Source of the DNA: JAJRVM01 sp041752115
Lineage (GTDB): Bacteria > Planctomycetota > Planctomycetia > Pirellulales > Pirellulaceae
Reading direction: 5' to 3'
NCBI GenBank assembly: GCA_041752115.1
Contig: JBGSHS010000375.1
Location: forward strand, 62,001-126,000
Length of the DNA stretch: 64,000 nucleotides
Below are positions 31,369 to 40,383 of the stretch, one piece after another; the stretch's first letter is position 1, and every line of letters begins with the position of its first letter. The position numbers were made by a program, and so were the translations under genes. Under the pieces are notes generated by a model. It did not search any database. It worked only from the letters and a program-made list of their open reading frames with translations, and was not told the DNA's origin.

Positions 31369-32406
31369 TCACGGGTCACGCAAGTCTAGCGAGCATCTCT
31401 GCACGTTGAACTGGTACGGCCCTTCGGGAAAGCACGAGTAGAGCAGCCAGAATGTCTTCCCATCTTCGCTAATCCACTTTGGCGGAATGCGAGGCTGGAA
31501 TCGATTCTCGTCACCACCCCAGCCAGGGATCTGCTTGACTGCGTGCCACGGCCCCCATGGTGCGGACGCCTCGAAGACACCGAGGTACTTCTCGTCAGTT
31601 CCCGCCCAACGTGGAGAGCCGGATGTTGCGGTCAGCAGCATGTATCTGCCGAGCCCCGGATTGAAAACGACCTCCGGGCGATAGCAGTGACCGGGGTCGG
31701 TGAAGACGGGTTTGCGTTCGTTGAAGCTCGCAGTCCAACCGGGATCACCGTCTTCGTTCAGCCCGGCGAAGAACCGATATGCCTTCTCGTTGCGGATCTC
31801 GGATATCGGCACTCGGCCCAAGATCATGTGATCGGTGGTCTTGTAGGCACTCGGCGTGGCGGGGGAATAGAAGTAGGCAAAGTGATCCTGAGCGGCGGCG
31901 TAGTTCTTCCCAGCGTTGAGCCAAGTCGGATATCCGATATTCGGGAAGTTCCAGTCAGCCCAAGTCCATGTGACGGCCTTGTCCTCGGACCATGCCAGGC
32001 TCGATCCTGTGCCATCCTCGTTCAGATTGCGGACCCACATGTAGAGTACGCCATCGACCATCAGCAGTCCGCTGGCCTTACGGCCTTCCGGGCCACCACC
32101 CGTTTTGTGGCCCGTTGGCGAAGCCAGGTTCTCCCCTTTGAAGTTCGGGGGATCGCCTATGATCTGTGCTAGGCTCATACTCCCCTCGCCACTGCCGCCA
32201 CCAAAGCCTTCCCCATCGCAGTAGACCGTGTACTGATTCCCGTCGTCGGCCCAGGTGATGGGCCAGTTATCGCCGTTGCCGAGGGATATTCGCTCGGGAT
32301 GAATCGTGAGGTCCGCAATAACCTCGCTGGGCGGATTCTGCTGTGCCAAGGCTGGACCAGCCAGCAGAACAAGCCCCAACGTCACCACGTTACAGGTGTT
32401 TTTCAT
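31369..32406 (-). CDS. Secreted DUF4185 protein
   Basis: The 345-residue protein has a signal peptide (VVTLGLVLLAGPALAQ) and a five-bladed-propeller type DUF4185 domain: DNWPITWADDGNQYTVYCDG, GLLMVDGVLYMWVRN, FNPGLGRYMLLTATSG and TFWLLYSCFPEGPYQF. DUF4185 resembles GH43/GH62-like propellers that bind or cut polysaccharide. Catalytic acids cannot be assigned by eye. It starts seven bases after the hexapeptide-repeat gene ends, so both share a transcript. Confidence 0.8.
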   Translation of the reverse strand: MKNTCNVVTLGLVLLAGPALAQQNPPSEVIADLTIHPERISLGNGDNWPITWADDGNQYTVYCDGEGFGGGSGEGSMSLAQIIGDPPNFKGENLASPTGHKTGGGPEGRKASGLLMVDGVLYMWVRNLNEDGTGSSLAWSEDKAVTWTWADWNFPNIGYPTWLNAGKNYAAAQDHFAYFYSPATPSAYKTTDHMILGRVPISEIRNEKAYRFFAGLNEDGDPGWTASFNERKPVFTDPGHCYRPEVVFNPGLGRYMLLTATSGSPRWAGTDEKYLGVFEASAPWGPWHAVKQIPGWGGDENRFQPRIPPKWISEDGKTFWLLYSCFPEGPYQFNVQRCSLDLRDP

Positions 32407-32412
32407 GACCGT

Positions 32413-33096
32413 TCACTGCTCCTGTTTCTTCTTGGCCGTTTCTTCTTGGTGGTCTCCCTCGTAGCGGGTCCATTCGGCAGGGATTAGGCCGAAGTAGGCT
32501 TTCCGATCTTCGTCAGTGATATTCTCCTTCTTTACTACGGCAGGCACTCCCTCGGCAAAACAATTTGCGGGGATCACTTGATTGATGTGCGTGGCACTGC
32601 CATTGGCCAACACTGCTCCTTCACCGAGTCGGGTATTGTAGTCGCAGCAGGCGTTCAGGTTGACAGCCGACCTGTCTGCCATCTGCGTGCCGTGCATCGT
32701 GGCTCCGTGGTTGACCCAGCAGTGATCGCCGATGATCGACTTGTCGGGGACTTCGGCGGTGGAGGAGCCGATATTTGCGGGACGACCGCCCTCAATGCAC
32801 ACGTTGTCGTAAATGTGAACGTAGTTGCCAATGGTGTTGGTGCCTCGGATCGTGACATTGCAGCGGATGAGGCTGTGGTGGCCGATGGTCACGTTGCCCG
32901 TGATGACTGTTCCTGCGTCGATCTTCGTGTAAGCCCCGATTGTGACTTTGCCCTCCAAGATCACAGACGGATGGATGTCGGCAGTGGGATCGATGTCATG
33001 TTGTCCTTTGTTCTGGGCACGTCCCAGATTCGGAGTAAAAAGCACGGCAACGAGACCAACGATACTAAGCACAAGTACCAGTCTCGATTTGTTCAT
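32413..33096 (-). CDS. Secreted hexapeptide-repeat (gamma-carbonic-anhydrase/acyltransferase-like) protein
   Basis: The 227-residue protein has a signal peptide (VLVLSIVGLVAVLFTPNLGRA) and a left-handed beta-helix of hexapeptide repeats: IHPSVILEGKVTIGAYTKI, VTIGHHSLIRCNVTIRG, IGDHCWVNHGATMHGTQ, and LGEGAVLANGSATH. The His-rich turns recall gamma-carbonic anhydrases, while the overall form fits O-acetyltransferases too. Export is unusual for either. A DUF4185 gene follows at once, and the nuclease operon ends 43 bases upstream. Confidence 0.75.
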   Translation of the reverse strand: MNKSRLVLVLSIVGLVAVLFTPNLGRAQNKGQHDIDPTADIHPSVILEGKVTIGAYTKIDAGTVITGNVTIGHHSLIRCNVTIRGTNTIGNYVHIYDNVCIEGGRPANIGSSTAEVPDKSIIGDHCWVNHGATMHGTQMADRSAVNLNACCDYNTRLGEGAVLANGSATHINQVIPANCFAEGVPAVVKKENITDEDRKAYFGLIPAEWTRYEGDHQEETAKKKQEQ

Positions 33097-33139
33097 CTTT
33101 CTTCCTTTCCTGCGTTGCTCACAACGGACGTTTCAACGG

Positions 33140-34201
33140 TCACGCCACCAATAACTGCCGCCATGCTGGCCCCAGGTGCCTGAAGACATCCTTGGCCACC
33201 CACACCTGACCGTTGGCCTGTTCGGTCTGCTCATAGGCCCACTCGGCAATTCTCACCGATGCAGCGAGGTCATGCGGTAGTGCTGCCGCCGCCAATCGTT
33301 CGGCGATCTCGTTTGCATGATCCGTGTTCTGTTCGATCCAGGCTCCCAAATGCTCCTCGGCTGCAATGTGGTCGGACTTCGCATTGTTGCAGGCCGGGTG
33401 AGCCAGGACGAAATTGTGCCCGAGGTCGGTTGGGTAGCGGGACCACGGCACGAAATGATCCACTTCCATGCTGCGTTTGAGATCCTTGTGGCAGTAGAAG
33501 CAACAACCGGCTTGAATGTCCTGAAGAATGGGCCGGTATGCCTCCAGCACGCCACGTTCCCGCCCGAACAGGAAACTTCCAAGATCGGTCAGATTGCCAA
33601 GGTGGTTTGCGTTCACTTTCTGCACAAAGCGGACCCAGGCCGCCTGGATCAAATCACGCAAGAGGCTGTAGAAGGCCCTGAAGCAATATGCCACACCGGG
33701 TTTGAGCGTAATTGTGGTCGTGGCTGTGTCGAGGTTGTCATAGAGGAAGTCGAGTCGCTCGCTACCAACCGTCTGGAGTCGCCAAAGCGGCATCCCACAA
33801 ACCGTGCGGTTGACCCGGTTGACCAATGTCTTCCAGTACCGTGGCGAACTTTGTCGAAGTTCGAACAGTGACCCGCCCAGTTGCTCTTGCGAACGAATTA
33901 CCGCCGTGATGATTGTGGCCTGCCGGTCGGTGTTCTGCCTCAAGATGTGGGTGTGCTGTTGACCGCCGATCACATAGGGACGGCATTGCGGCCAGTAATA
34001 TTCCACGAACTTCTCGGATATCTTCTTCGTATCCAGGCACAACGGGGCACCGGAATCATCGCCCTCCACAACCGCCAAATCGGCCAATGCCAATAGCAGA
34101 GCGAATTTGTAGCTCGCCGTGAACTGTCCCTCGGCCAGCAGCCGTTGGACGTTCCTGAGAAACAGGACTTGCTCTTCCGGTGTCGGCGGTGCCCAAGTCA
34201 T
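33140..34201 (-). CDS. HNH endonuclease
   Basis: The 353-residue protein has a helical N-terminal region of about 250 residues, then an HNH nuclease core: CCFYCHKDL (zinc Cys pair), MEVDHFVPWSRYP with the catalytic His, LGHNFVLAHPACNNAKSDH with the Asn and last His. HNH enzymes nick or cut DNA with one metal ion. AAGGAGCAGCC precedes ATG 34201. The start lies 10 bases after the HIT gene, and the ScoMcrA-head/DUF3883 gene lies just before that. The large N-terminal part could be the target-sensing part of a restriction factor. Confidence 0.85.
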   Translation of the reverse strand: MTWAPPTPEEQVLFLRNVQRLLAEGQFTASYKFALLLALADLAVVEGDDSGAPLCLDTKKISEKFVEYYWPQCRPYVIGGQQHTHILRQNTDRQATIITAVIRSQEQLGGSLFELRQSSPRYWKTLVNRVNRTVCGMPLWRLQTVGSERLDFLYDNLDTATTTITLKPGVAYCFRAFYSLLRDLIQAAWVRFVQKVNANHLGNLTDLGSFLFGRERGVLEAYRPILQDIQAGCCFYCHKDLKRSMEVDHFVPWSRYPTDLGHNFVLAHPACNNAKSDHIAAEEHLGAWIEQNTDHANEIAERLAAAALPHDLAASVRIAEWAYEQTEQANGQVWVAKDVFRHLGPAWRQLLVA

Positions 34202-34211
34202 GGCTGCTCCT

Positions 34212-34589
34212 TCACCAGTACCGGGCTTTCTCGGGGATAATCCACCGGACGCCGCCACGAGGATCGGCCACATCACCGTCACGTCTGGGGATAACGTGGA
34301 TGTGGGCGTGGAGGATCGTCTGGCCAGCCGCCAGCCCGTCGTTCAGGCCGATGTTGAAGCCGTCAGGAGCAAGGTCTTGGTTTAGGCGGTTCCGAGCCTC
34401 GGCTACCAGTGTCCAAAGGGCGGCTTGAGTGTCGGGGGGAAGCTCGTAGATGCTGGCAACGTGCTGCCGGGGGACTACAAGAGTGTGGCCTTCTGTGATG
34501 GGAAATGCGTCCCACAGGACGATGCCAATATCGTTTTCGAGCCACACCCGGTCGGCATCTGGTTCACAAAACGGACACTTGTCAGTCAT
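34212..34589 (-). CDS. HIT-family nucleotide hydrolase/transferase
   Basis: The 125-residue protein has an N-terminal zinc-like CPFC pair and the HIT motif LHAHIHVIPRR (H-x-H-x-H), with EGHTLVVPRQH in the preceding strand. HIT proteins cleave AMP from phosphoramidates, dinucleotides or adenylylated ends. Its start overlaps the end of the DUF3883 gene by eight bases and the HNH gene follows after 10 bases. A role tied to these nucleases, such as clearing nucleotide products or a signal, is possible but unproven. Confidence 0.92.
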   Translation of the reverse strand: MTDKCPFCEPDADRVWLENDIGIVLWDAFPITEGHTLVVPRQHVASIYELPPDTQAALWTLVAEARNRLNQDLAPDGFNIGLNDGLAAGQTILHAHIHVIPRRDGDVADPRGGVRWIIPEKARYW

Positions 34590-35745
34590 CTTCTGCCGCC
34601 TCCTTGCCTGCTACCGTCGCCCGATATGCCATCGGTTCTAACCTGCAAAGTGCGGACAACGATCCATGAAGGACGTACAGTCTGGGACGATGCGTGAACC
34701 GAAATAGGCGGTAGAGGTGGTACTGGCTCGCCATCGCTTCGGAACACCGTACCTCGTTGGCCGACACGAAGAACGGGAAATACTTGCCCTGGCCGGTCGT
34801 CTTGACCTCGACAAATCGTTCGGTATCGTCCGTCTCGTCGAAAGACAAGATATCAAATCCCAGGCCGTCACCCGTCGTGTCCGATACCCACTCAACCTTC
34901 CTAGCCAGATCGTCACGACCGTAGCTCAGCAGACGCCGACGCTCAAGGTCAACAGTGAACTCCTCGCCTAGTCTGCCCAATCGTCGGTTTACGGCATCAC
35001 GTCGCACGAAGTCGATCTTCCGCCCCTGCCTTGTTCGCCATGGTTCGGGCGGTTCATCCGGCATTGGCGAGTTGTCGGGCGGGGAGTCGAACAGACGGTC
35101 CCATGCATCCAGTTTGGGCAACTCGTCCGGTACTGTTTCGCTTGCTTGGTCCAGGGTGATGAACAAGGCCGGGTTCGCATTGAGGTACGTCCGCACGGCA
35201 TCCACGAGGGATCGCTGAAAGTTCTGCGCCGGTTTGTACCCGTCGATGTACGGCAGGCCCAGTTTCAACAGCACGGCACTGACGTTCCGGTGCTTGAATT
35301 CCACAGACGGCTTCGACCTCCCGTCCAGGGATTCTCGCAGTTGGCGGCTGTGCTCGGCCTTGTTGTACTTCTGGCCGAGCAAGTCGAGCTTGAGCATGTG
35401 GAAGTAATCGGCGATCAGGAGGCCGACCTCCTCGTCGGACCAGACCTTGCCCTTTTCTTCCACTGGCTCGTCGGCCTTGCCCTCGACCTTGAAGCCAAGT
35501 CGCCGCAACTCGTAGTTGGCCTGCCCCGGAGCCTCGCCGCCGCTAAATCTGCTGTGGTGGAGGATCTCGCCGGTCAGGTGCCGAAAAGCAATCCCGATGA
35601 TGGCCTTGGGGGCGTATCGTCTTCCCTGGTAGATCAAATGGTAGCCGGTCGCCTTCCCGAACGGGTGTTCGATCCCCGCATCAAGGTCGGCCACGGCCTT
35701 GAGCACATGTTCTCGATTCAGACCTCTGGGGATCGATTTCGGCAT
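34582..35745 (-). CDS. ScoMcrA-head and DUF3883 nuclease-like protein
   Basis: The 387-residue protein begins (~5-90) with a domain like the N-terminal head of the modification-dependent enzyme ScoMcrA: GYHLIYQGRRYAPKAIIGIA, then FSGGEAPGQANYELRRLGF. A helical middle follows (~100-250). The end (~255-365) is a DUF3883 domain of the PD-(D/E)XK type: RLGEEFTVDLERRRL, GDGLGFDILSFD and RFVEVKTTGQGKYF, where the Asp and E-x-K look catalytic. This composition fits recognition of modified DNA coupled to cleavage. The operon partners are DUF488 upstream and HIT plus HNH downstream. Confidence 0.8.
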   Translation of the reverse strand: MPKSIPRGLNREHVLKAVADLDAGIEHPFGKATGYHLIYQGRRYAPKAIIGIAFRHLTGEILHHSRFSGGEAPGQANYELRRLGFKVEGKADEPVEEKGKVWSDEEVGLLIADYFHMLKLDLLGQKYNKAEHSRQLRESLDGRSKPSVEFKHRNVSAVLLKLGLPYIDGYKPAQNFQRSLVDAVRTYLNANPALFITLDQASETVPDELPKLDAWDRLFDSPPDNSPMPDEPPEPWRTRQGRKIDFVRRDAVNRRLGRLGEEFTVDLERRRLLSYGRDDLARKVEWVSDTTGDGLGFDILSFDETDDTERFVEVKTTGQGKYFPFFVSANEVRCSEAMASQYHLYRLFRFTHRPRLYVLHGSLSALCRLEPMAYRATVAGKEAAEDD

Positions 35746-35804
35746 AGCTCAATGATAGCCGGATGCGGATCTCCGGTCATCAAGTGCCGAAGGGCAAATA
35801 CGAG

Positions 35805-36356
35805 CTACATATCAAACACCGTTGGCTGCGCCGGATACATGACGGCTTCCTCCACGATCTTGGCCCCCGGTGTCAGCACATTAGGCTCCGACTCCCCACC
35901 GGGGAGAATGTGGTGGACGGCGACATTGGCGGCAACCAGGTGGTCGCTGAGCAGTCGTCGATGACAACGCCGGTAATCGCCTTCGGCACACATCATGGCG
36001 GTTCGGCGGCGACCAGCGATCTCCATTAGTTTCGCCACACCCTGCCGGAACTCGTCCGTTGCCATGTAGTCGGCGTAATTGCGAAATGCCTCGTCGTCGA
36101 TGCCACGGTTCACAGACGGAGGGGCATCTTTCTCCCGTTTCCGATTGCCTCCCAGAGCGTCGAGCCAGTAGTACTCGATTCCTTCCTCCTCCAGAGCGGC
36201 GGAAAGCGGCTCCCGGCTGAAGTGCGGATGCCTGCGGGAGGCTGGGTAACGCCGAACATCGACCAGTGCCTCGATGTCATGCCTCTGGAGCAGCCACAAT
36301 AACGTGCCCAAAGCGTGGTTGCTATGGCCGATGGTGAGGATGTGGAGGCCCGTCAT
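35805..36356 (-). CDS. DUF488 protein
   Basis: The 183-residue protein has all DUF488 landmarks: LTIGHSNHALGTLLWLL, LVDVRRYPASRRHPHFS, and the Cys cluster MMCAEGDYRRCHRRLLSDHL. DUF488 genes recur beside restriction and other defence genes, though the activity is unknown. Its start overlaps the stop of the 95-residue unknown upstream by four bases, and the DUF3883 gene begins 59 bases after its stop. Confidence 0.9.
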   Translation of the reverse strand: MTGLHILTIGHSNHALGTLLWLLQRHDIEALVDVRRYPASRRHPHFSREPLSAALEEEGIEYYWLDALGGNRKREKDAPPSVNRGIDDEAFRNYADYMATDEFRQGVAKLMEIAGRRRTAMMCAEGDYRRCHRRLLSDHLVAANVAVHHILPGGESEPNVLTPGAKIVEEAVMYPAQPTVFDM

Positions 36357-36640
36357 TCAGTGTCCGAATCCTGATCATCAGGGCTCACAAGCAGATCTTC
36401 ACACACCGGCTTGAATGCGCCTCGAAACGTCCCATCGTCGATGGTGCCCATCACTCGGATATCGCCACCGGGTTTGTGATCCCACCGGATTTGGATTTCC
36501 ATTTGGTATTCAGTACCCGAAGGACCGACCACCGCTGGAAACTCCTCGTGGCCGATCTTGGCCGCTAACTCGGCGTACGACAACTTGCGATATTGGTCCA
36601 GGTAGGCATTGAGCAGCCCAAGGGCTTCTTCTCGGTTCAT
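36353..36640 (-). CDS. Hypothetical 95-residue protein
   Basis: The small acidic protein has a helical start (REEALGLLNAYLDQYRKLSY) and a beta-rich rest with TEYQMEIQIRWDHKPGGDIR and DDGTFRGAFKPVCEDLL. No family is recognised. It starts three bases after the DUF2905 gene and overlaps the DUF488 start by four bases, so it belongs firmly to this operon. Confidence 0.7.
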   Translation of the reverse strand: MNREEALGLLNAYLDQYRKLSYAELAAKIGHEEFPAVVGPSGTEYQMEIQIRWDHKPGGDIRVMGTIDDGTFRGAFKPVCEDLLVSPDDQDSDTE

Positions 36641-36643
36641 CAG

Positions 36644-36868
36644 TCACCTCGAAAGGAACCGTATCAGCCACATGATGCACGTCAGTACCACGCTGATCAC
36701 AATGCACGTCACGATAGGGGAATTGAACCGGAAGTTCTCCCGTTCGATAGAAATGTCGCCCGGCAACTTGCCTAGCCAAGGAATCGACGGGGCCATCAGC
36801 CAGACAAGGCCGACCCCGGCGATCAGCAATCCTATGATGATCAGCAGCCAGCCTGGATGTTGCATCAT
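36644..36868 (-). CDS. DUF2905 membrane protein
   Basis: The 74-residue protein has two membrane helices (WLLIIIGLLIAGVGLVWLM and IVTCIVISVVLTCIMWLIRF) around the conserved LGKLPGDISIERENF loop, the DUF2905 signature. AGGAAGAA precedes the ATG, which overlaps the stop of the small basic gene upstream. Role unknown; inner membrane. Confidence 0.88.
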   Translation of the reverse strand: MMQHPGWLLIIIGLLIAGVGLVWLMAPSIPWLGKLPGDISIERENFRFNSPIVTCIVISVVLTCIMWLIRFLSR

Positions 36869-36981
36869 TTCTTCCTGTCGGTCGGCTTCTTGACCTGCAC
36901 TTTCTGCTTCTGCATCTTCTTTTGCAGGTGAGCGAACTTGGTTGCTGGTTTGCGTGGCGTTTGCCGTTGGTTCTTTGACAT
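36865..36981 (-). CDS. 38-residue basic miniprotein
   Basis: The product begins MSKNQRQTPRKPATKFAHLQ and is almost a third Lys/Arg, like small nucleic-acid or ribosome-binding peptides. Its TGA overlaps the ATG of the DUF2905 gene. It opens the minus-strand operon and is divergent from the copper-type ATPase gene. Confidence 0.55.
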   Translation of the reverse strand: MSKNQRQTPRKPATKFAHLQKKMQKQKVQVKKPTDRKK

Positions 36982-37133
36982 GGCGGTGGTCCTCATCTCC
37001 AATTCTATCGAGCACTGGCTTGGACCGGTAGAATGAAGTGGGAAAGTCACGGCAACGCCCAAGGTGCTGTTCTCCCGATTTCTCCGTCGAGCAGTACATT
37101 TTGGTGGCCAGCGAGCGAAGGGAGCACATTGTC

Positions 37134-39551
37134 ATGCCAACCGATCCCATTTGCGGAATGCAAGTTGATGAAGGTACCGACCTGACCGCCGAGAGGGACG
37201 GGCAGACGTTGTATTTCTGTAGTGATCACTGTCGCCAGAAATTCATTGCCCAAGACGAAGTCGAGGAGAAACCCTCCTGCTGCCACGAACACGAACCGAA
37301 CCGCCATGACCAGGGACAAGAAGCCTCCCAATACGTGTGCCCGATGTGCGAGGGCGTAGCAAGCGACAAGCCGGGCAACTGTCCCAAATGCGGCATGGCG
37401 CTGGAACCTGCACAGCCGAAACGCCGCCAGCAGAAAACCATCTATACCTGTCCGATGCACCCCGAAATCGAGCAGGACGAGCCGGGGAACTGCCCGAAGT
37501 GCGGCATGGAGTTGGAACCGAAGTACCTCGATGCGGAAGAAGAGGACGACTCGGAACTTCGCAGCATGACGCTCCGCTTCTGGTTTGGCGTAGCGTTGAG
37601 CGTACCCGTATTCCTACTTGCCATGCTGCCGATGGTCGGCGTGCCGATTGACGATTGGCTCGGAAAGACAGTTCATGCGTGGCTGCAACTACTCCTTAGC
37701 ACGCCAGTCGTGTTATGGGCGGGATGGCCTTTCTTTGTGAGAGGTGTCAGATCCATCGTGACCTGGAACCTCAACATGTTCACGCTCATCGCCATCGGCA
37801 CGGGTGCGGCCTACCTCTACAGCCTCTTAGCCGTGTTGTTCCCCGGCCTGCTCCCTGATGATCTCAAAGTCAACGGACACGTCGAAGTCTATTTCGAGGC
37901 GGCGGCAGTCATCATCACGCTCGTCCTGCTCGGTCAAGTCTTGGAACTACGGGCCAGACGGCGCACTGGCAGCGCCATTCGGGAATTGCTCTCATTGGCC
38001 CCACCGACTGCCCGAGTTGTTCGAGACGGAAACGAACAAGAAGTCTCCCTGGATGAAGTCCAGAGCGGCGACATTTTGCGAGTCCGTCCGGGTGAGAAGA
38101 TTCCTGTGGACGGGCAGGTGACCGAAGGCAAGAGTTCCGTCGATGAATCCATGATTACCGGCGAACCCATGCCGGTGCAGAAGCAGACTGGGGATCAAGT
38201 CATCGGTGGCACGGTCAATCAAACTGGGTCGTTCCTGATGGAGGCCGAGAAGGTCGGCGAGGATACTGTGCTTTCCCAGATCGTCAATATGGTCGCAGAT
38301 GCCCAGCGAAGTCGTGCGCCGATCCAGCGGATTGCAGATGTAGTAGCGTCCTATTTCGTGCCTGCCGTGGTGGTCGCCGCCATTATTGCGTTTATTGTCT
38401 GGGCGGTGCTGCGCCCGAAGGAACCTGCCCTCGCCTGGGCGCTGGTCAACGCCGTTGCGGTCCTCATCATCGCCTGCCCTTGCGCCCTCGGACTCGCCAC
38501 ACCCATGGCGATCATGGTCGGTGTGGGGCGGGGAGCGAAGGAGGGCGTGCTGGTCAAAGATGCAGAGGTTCTGGAGACCCTGGAAAAGGTCGATACCATC
38601 GTCGTCGATAAGACCGGAACGCTGACGGAGGGAAGGCCAAGACTGACCGAGTGTATTCCAGTAGACTCCGATTCAGGCGACGATCTACTCCGCATGGCGG
38701 CGAGTCTGGAACAGCAGAGCGAACATCCACTGGCTCGTGCCATCGTCGAAGCGGCGAGAGACCGCAGCCTCGACTTGTCTTCTGTCGATGATTTCGATTC
38801 CGTGACGGGCGGTGGTGTTCACGGGTTGGTGGATGGGACGAAAGTGCTGATCGGCCAACGTTCGCTACTGGAAGAGAATGGTACCAGCAACCTGTCCGTC
38901 CTTGATGACCGGGCCGACGAACTGCAACAACAGGGACGAACTGTCATGTACGTGGCCGTGGACGGCACTTTCGCAGGCTTGGTCGCCGTCTCCGACCGGA
39001 TCAAAGAATCGACGCCAGAAGCCGTCAAGACACTGCACGACATGGGCCTGAGAATCATCATGCTCACCGGCGACAACGAGAAAACCGCCAAGACGGTGGC
39101 CGAGGAACTGGGCATCGATAAGTTCGAGGCCGGAGTACGTCCAGAGAACAAGCACGAACGAATCAGGTCGCTGAAAGCTGATGGACGGAGAGTCGCAATG
39201 GCCGGTGATGGGATCAACGACGCACCTGCCTTGGCAGAAGCCGACGTGGGCATCGCAATGGGCACGGGCACGGATGTGGCGATTGAATCAGCGGGCGTGA
39301 CGCTGGTGAAGGGTGACCTGCGGGGCATTGTCAAGGCCGTTAAGTTGAGCCGACGCACCATGCGGAATATCCGGCAGAACCTCTTCTTCGCCTTTGTCTA
39401 CAACGCTCTCGGCGTACCGATTGCGGCGGGCATCCTGTATCCTTTCATCGGCCTCCTGCTTAATCCGATGATCGCCGCCGCTGCGATGAGTTTCAGTAGC
39501 GTATCGGTGATCGGAAACGCTCTGCGACTGAGAACAACGAAACTGACATAA
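37134..39551 (+). CDS. copA: Copper-type P1B ATPase
   Basis: The 805-residue protein is a heavy-metal P-type ATPase. The N-terminus has a YHS-like unit (DPICGMQVDEG, then FCSDHCRQKF) and two heavy-metal-binding units (YVCPMCEGV with GNCPKCGMALEP, and YTCPMHPEI with GNCPKCGMELEP) instead of HMA domains. The core has TGEPMPV, the metal-binding CPC in IIACPCALGLATP (near 445), phosphorylation site DKTGTLTEG (near 491), SEHPLARA and GDGINDAPAL. It should export Cu+ (or Ag+) from the cytoplasm. The ATG at 37134 begins the YHS unit; upstream frame codons to 37038 look non-coding. Confidence 0.93.
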   Translation: MPTDPICGMQVDEGTDLTAERDGQTLYFCSDHCRQKFIAQDEVEEKPSCCHEHEPNRHDQGQEASQYVCPMCEGVASDKPGNCPKCGMALEPAQPKRRQQKTIYTCPMHPEIEQDEPGNCPKCGMELEPKYLDAEEEDDSELRSMTLRFWFGVALSVPVFLLAMLPMVGVPIDDWLGKTVHAWLQLLLSTPVVLWAGWPFFVRGVRSIVTWNLNMFTLIAIGTGAAYLYSLLAVLFPGLLPDDLKVNGHVEVYFEAAAVIITLVLLGQVLELRARRRTGSAIRELLSLAPPTARVVRDGNEQEVSLDEVQSGDILRVRPGEKIPVDGQVTEGKSSVDESMITGEPMPVQKQTGDQVIGGTVNQTGSFLMEAEKVGEDTVLSQIVNMVADAQRSRAPIQRIADVVASYFVPAVVVAAIIAFIVWAVLRPKEPALAWALVNAVAVLIIACPCALGLATPMAIMVGVGRGAKEGVLVKDAEVLETLEKVDTIVVDKTGTLTEGRPRLTECIPVDSDSGDDLLRMAASLEQQSEHPLARAIVEAARDRSLDLSSVDDFDSVTGGGVHGLVDGTKVLIGQRSLLEENGTSNLSVLDDRADELQQQGRTVMYVAVDGTFAGLVAVSDRIKESTPEAVKTLHDMGLRIIMLTGDNEKTAKTVAEELGIDKFEAGVRPENKHERIRSLKADGRRVAMAGDGINDAPALAEADVGIAMGTGTDVAIESAGVTLVKGDLRGIVKAVKLSRRTMRNIRQNLFFAFVYNALGVPIAAGILYPFIGLLLNPMIAAAAMSFSSVSVIGNALRLRTTKLT

Positions 39552-39623
39552 GGCGGCACCATTGGCGGTGCGAGTGTGGCCAACTGGTTGGAGTCGGTTC
39601 CGAACATAATGGACAAATTGTTC

Positions 39624-40346
39624 TTAGCTCCCCAGTAGTTCTTTCAAGACTGGCCCCAGATCGAGCAGAGCCTTTTCGCCGTCGCCGACAAAAGACGAGC
39701 CGTGCATCGCAGCGAGGGTCTTGGGTTTCAAAGCGGCCAATTTCGCCAGCAAGCATTCCGTATTCGGGGTGTAGGGCATGTAGTTTGCCAGCGGACCGGC
39801 TTGATATTGCATCAAGGTCTCTCTGAACCGCCCAATCACGTCCAATTCTGTTGACGGCTCGACATCCCCACCCTGATGAAAAAGGTCGGAACAGAACAAA
39901 ATCCACTGGGTCTCCTCGAACAACATTCCCGCATCCCAACCGTGCGGCAAATGGGGTGTGTGAACGAGACGGTAACGGTATTTGCCAGTCGTCAACACAT
40001 CGTCGCCTTTCACGATGTGGGCTGGCCGAGATGCAAAATCGTTGACGCTGACCATCGCTCCCACGAAGGTACAGACTGCTTCGGCCATAGGTGCGACTTC
40101 GAGCCAGTTGTTGAGAGCACCGCATTCATCCGCCTCGAAATGGCTGAACCCTATCCAGCGGATCGACGATGGTTCGAGAATCTCGCCGACAGTTTCGAGC
40201 AACAGGGGGAACATCGCCCTCATGCCCGTGTGATACAGCAGAGGCTCGTCGTCCTTGACGAGAAACTGATTGAACTGCAAATCGAACTCGGGCACGTAGG
40301 TACAAATACGGAAAACGTCCGGTGCGATTTCGTTGATCGAAGACAT
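39624..40346 (-). CDS. Metallo-beta-lactamase-fold protein, flavodiiron-like
   Basis: The 240-residue protein resembles the di-iron MBL domain of flavodiiron/ODP proteins. FSHFEADECGALNNWLE carries H-x-E-x-D-E, and later LVHTPHLPHGWDAGM, FCSDLFHQGGDVE and MHGSSF supply further ligands. There is no flavodoxin domain. It could be an oxygen- or NO-responsive enzyme or a hydrolase. AAAGGAGCC precedes the ATG. It is encoded just before the broken esterase on the same strand. Confidence 0.8.
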   Translation of the reverse strand: MSSINEIAPDVFRICTYVPEFDLQFNQFLVKDDEPLLYHTGMRAMFPLLLETVGEILEPSSIRWIGFSHFEADECGALNNWLEVAPMAEAVCTFVGAMVSVNDFASRPAHIVKGDDVLTTGKYRYRLVHTPHLPHGWDAGMLFEETQWILFCSDLFHQGGDVEPSTELDVIGRFRETLMQYQAGPLANYMPYTPNTECLLAKLAALKPKTLAAMHGSSFVGDGEKALLDLGPVLKELLGS

Positions 40347-40383
40347 GATGGCTCCTTTGCTTTGTCCGGTAGAGGTGTGGCCT

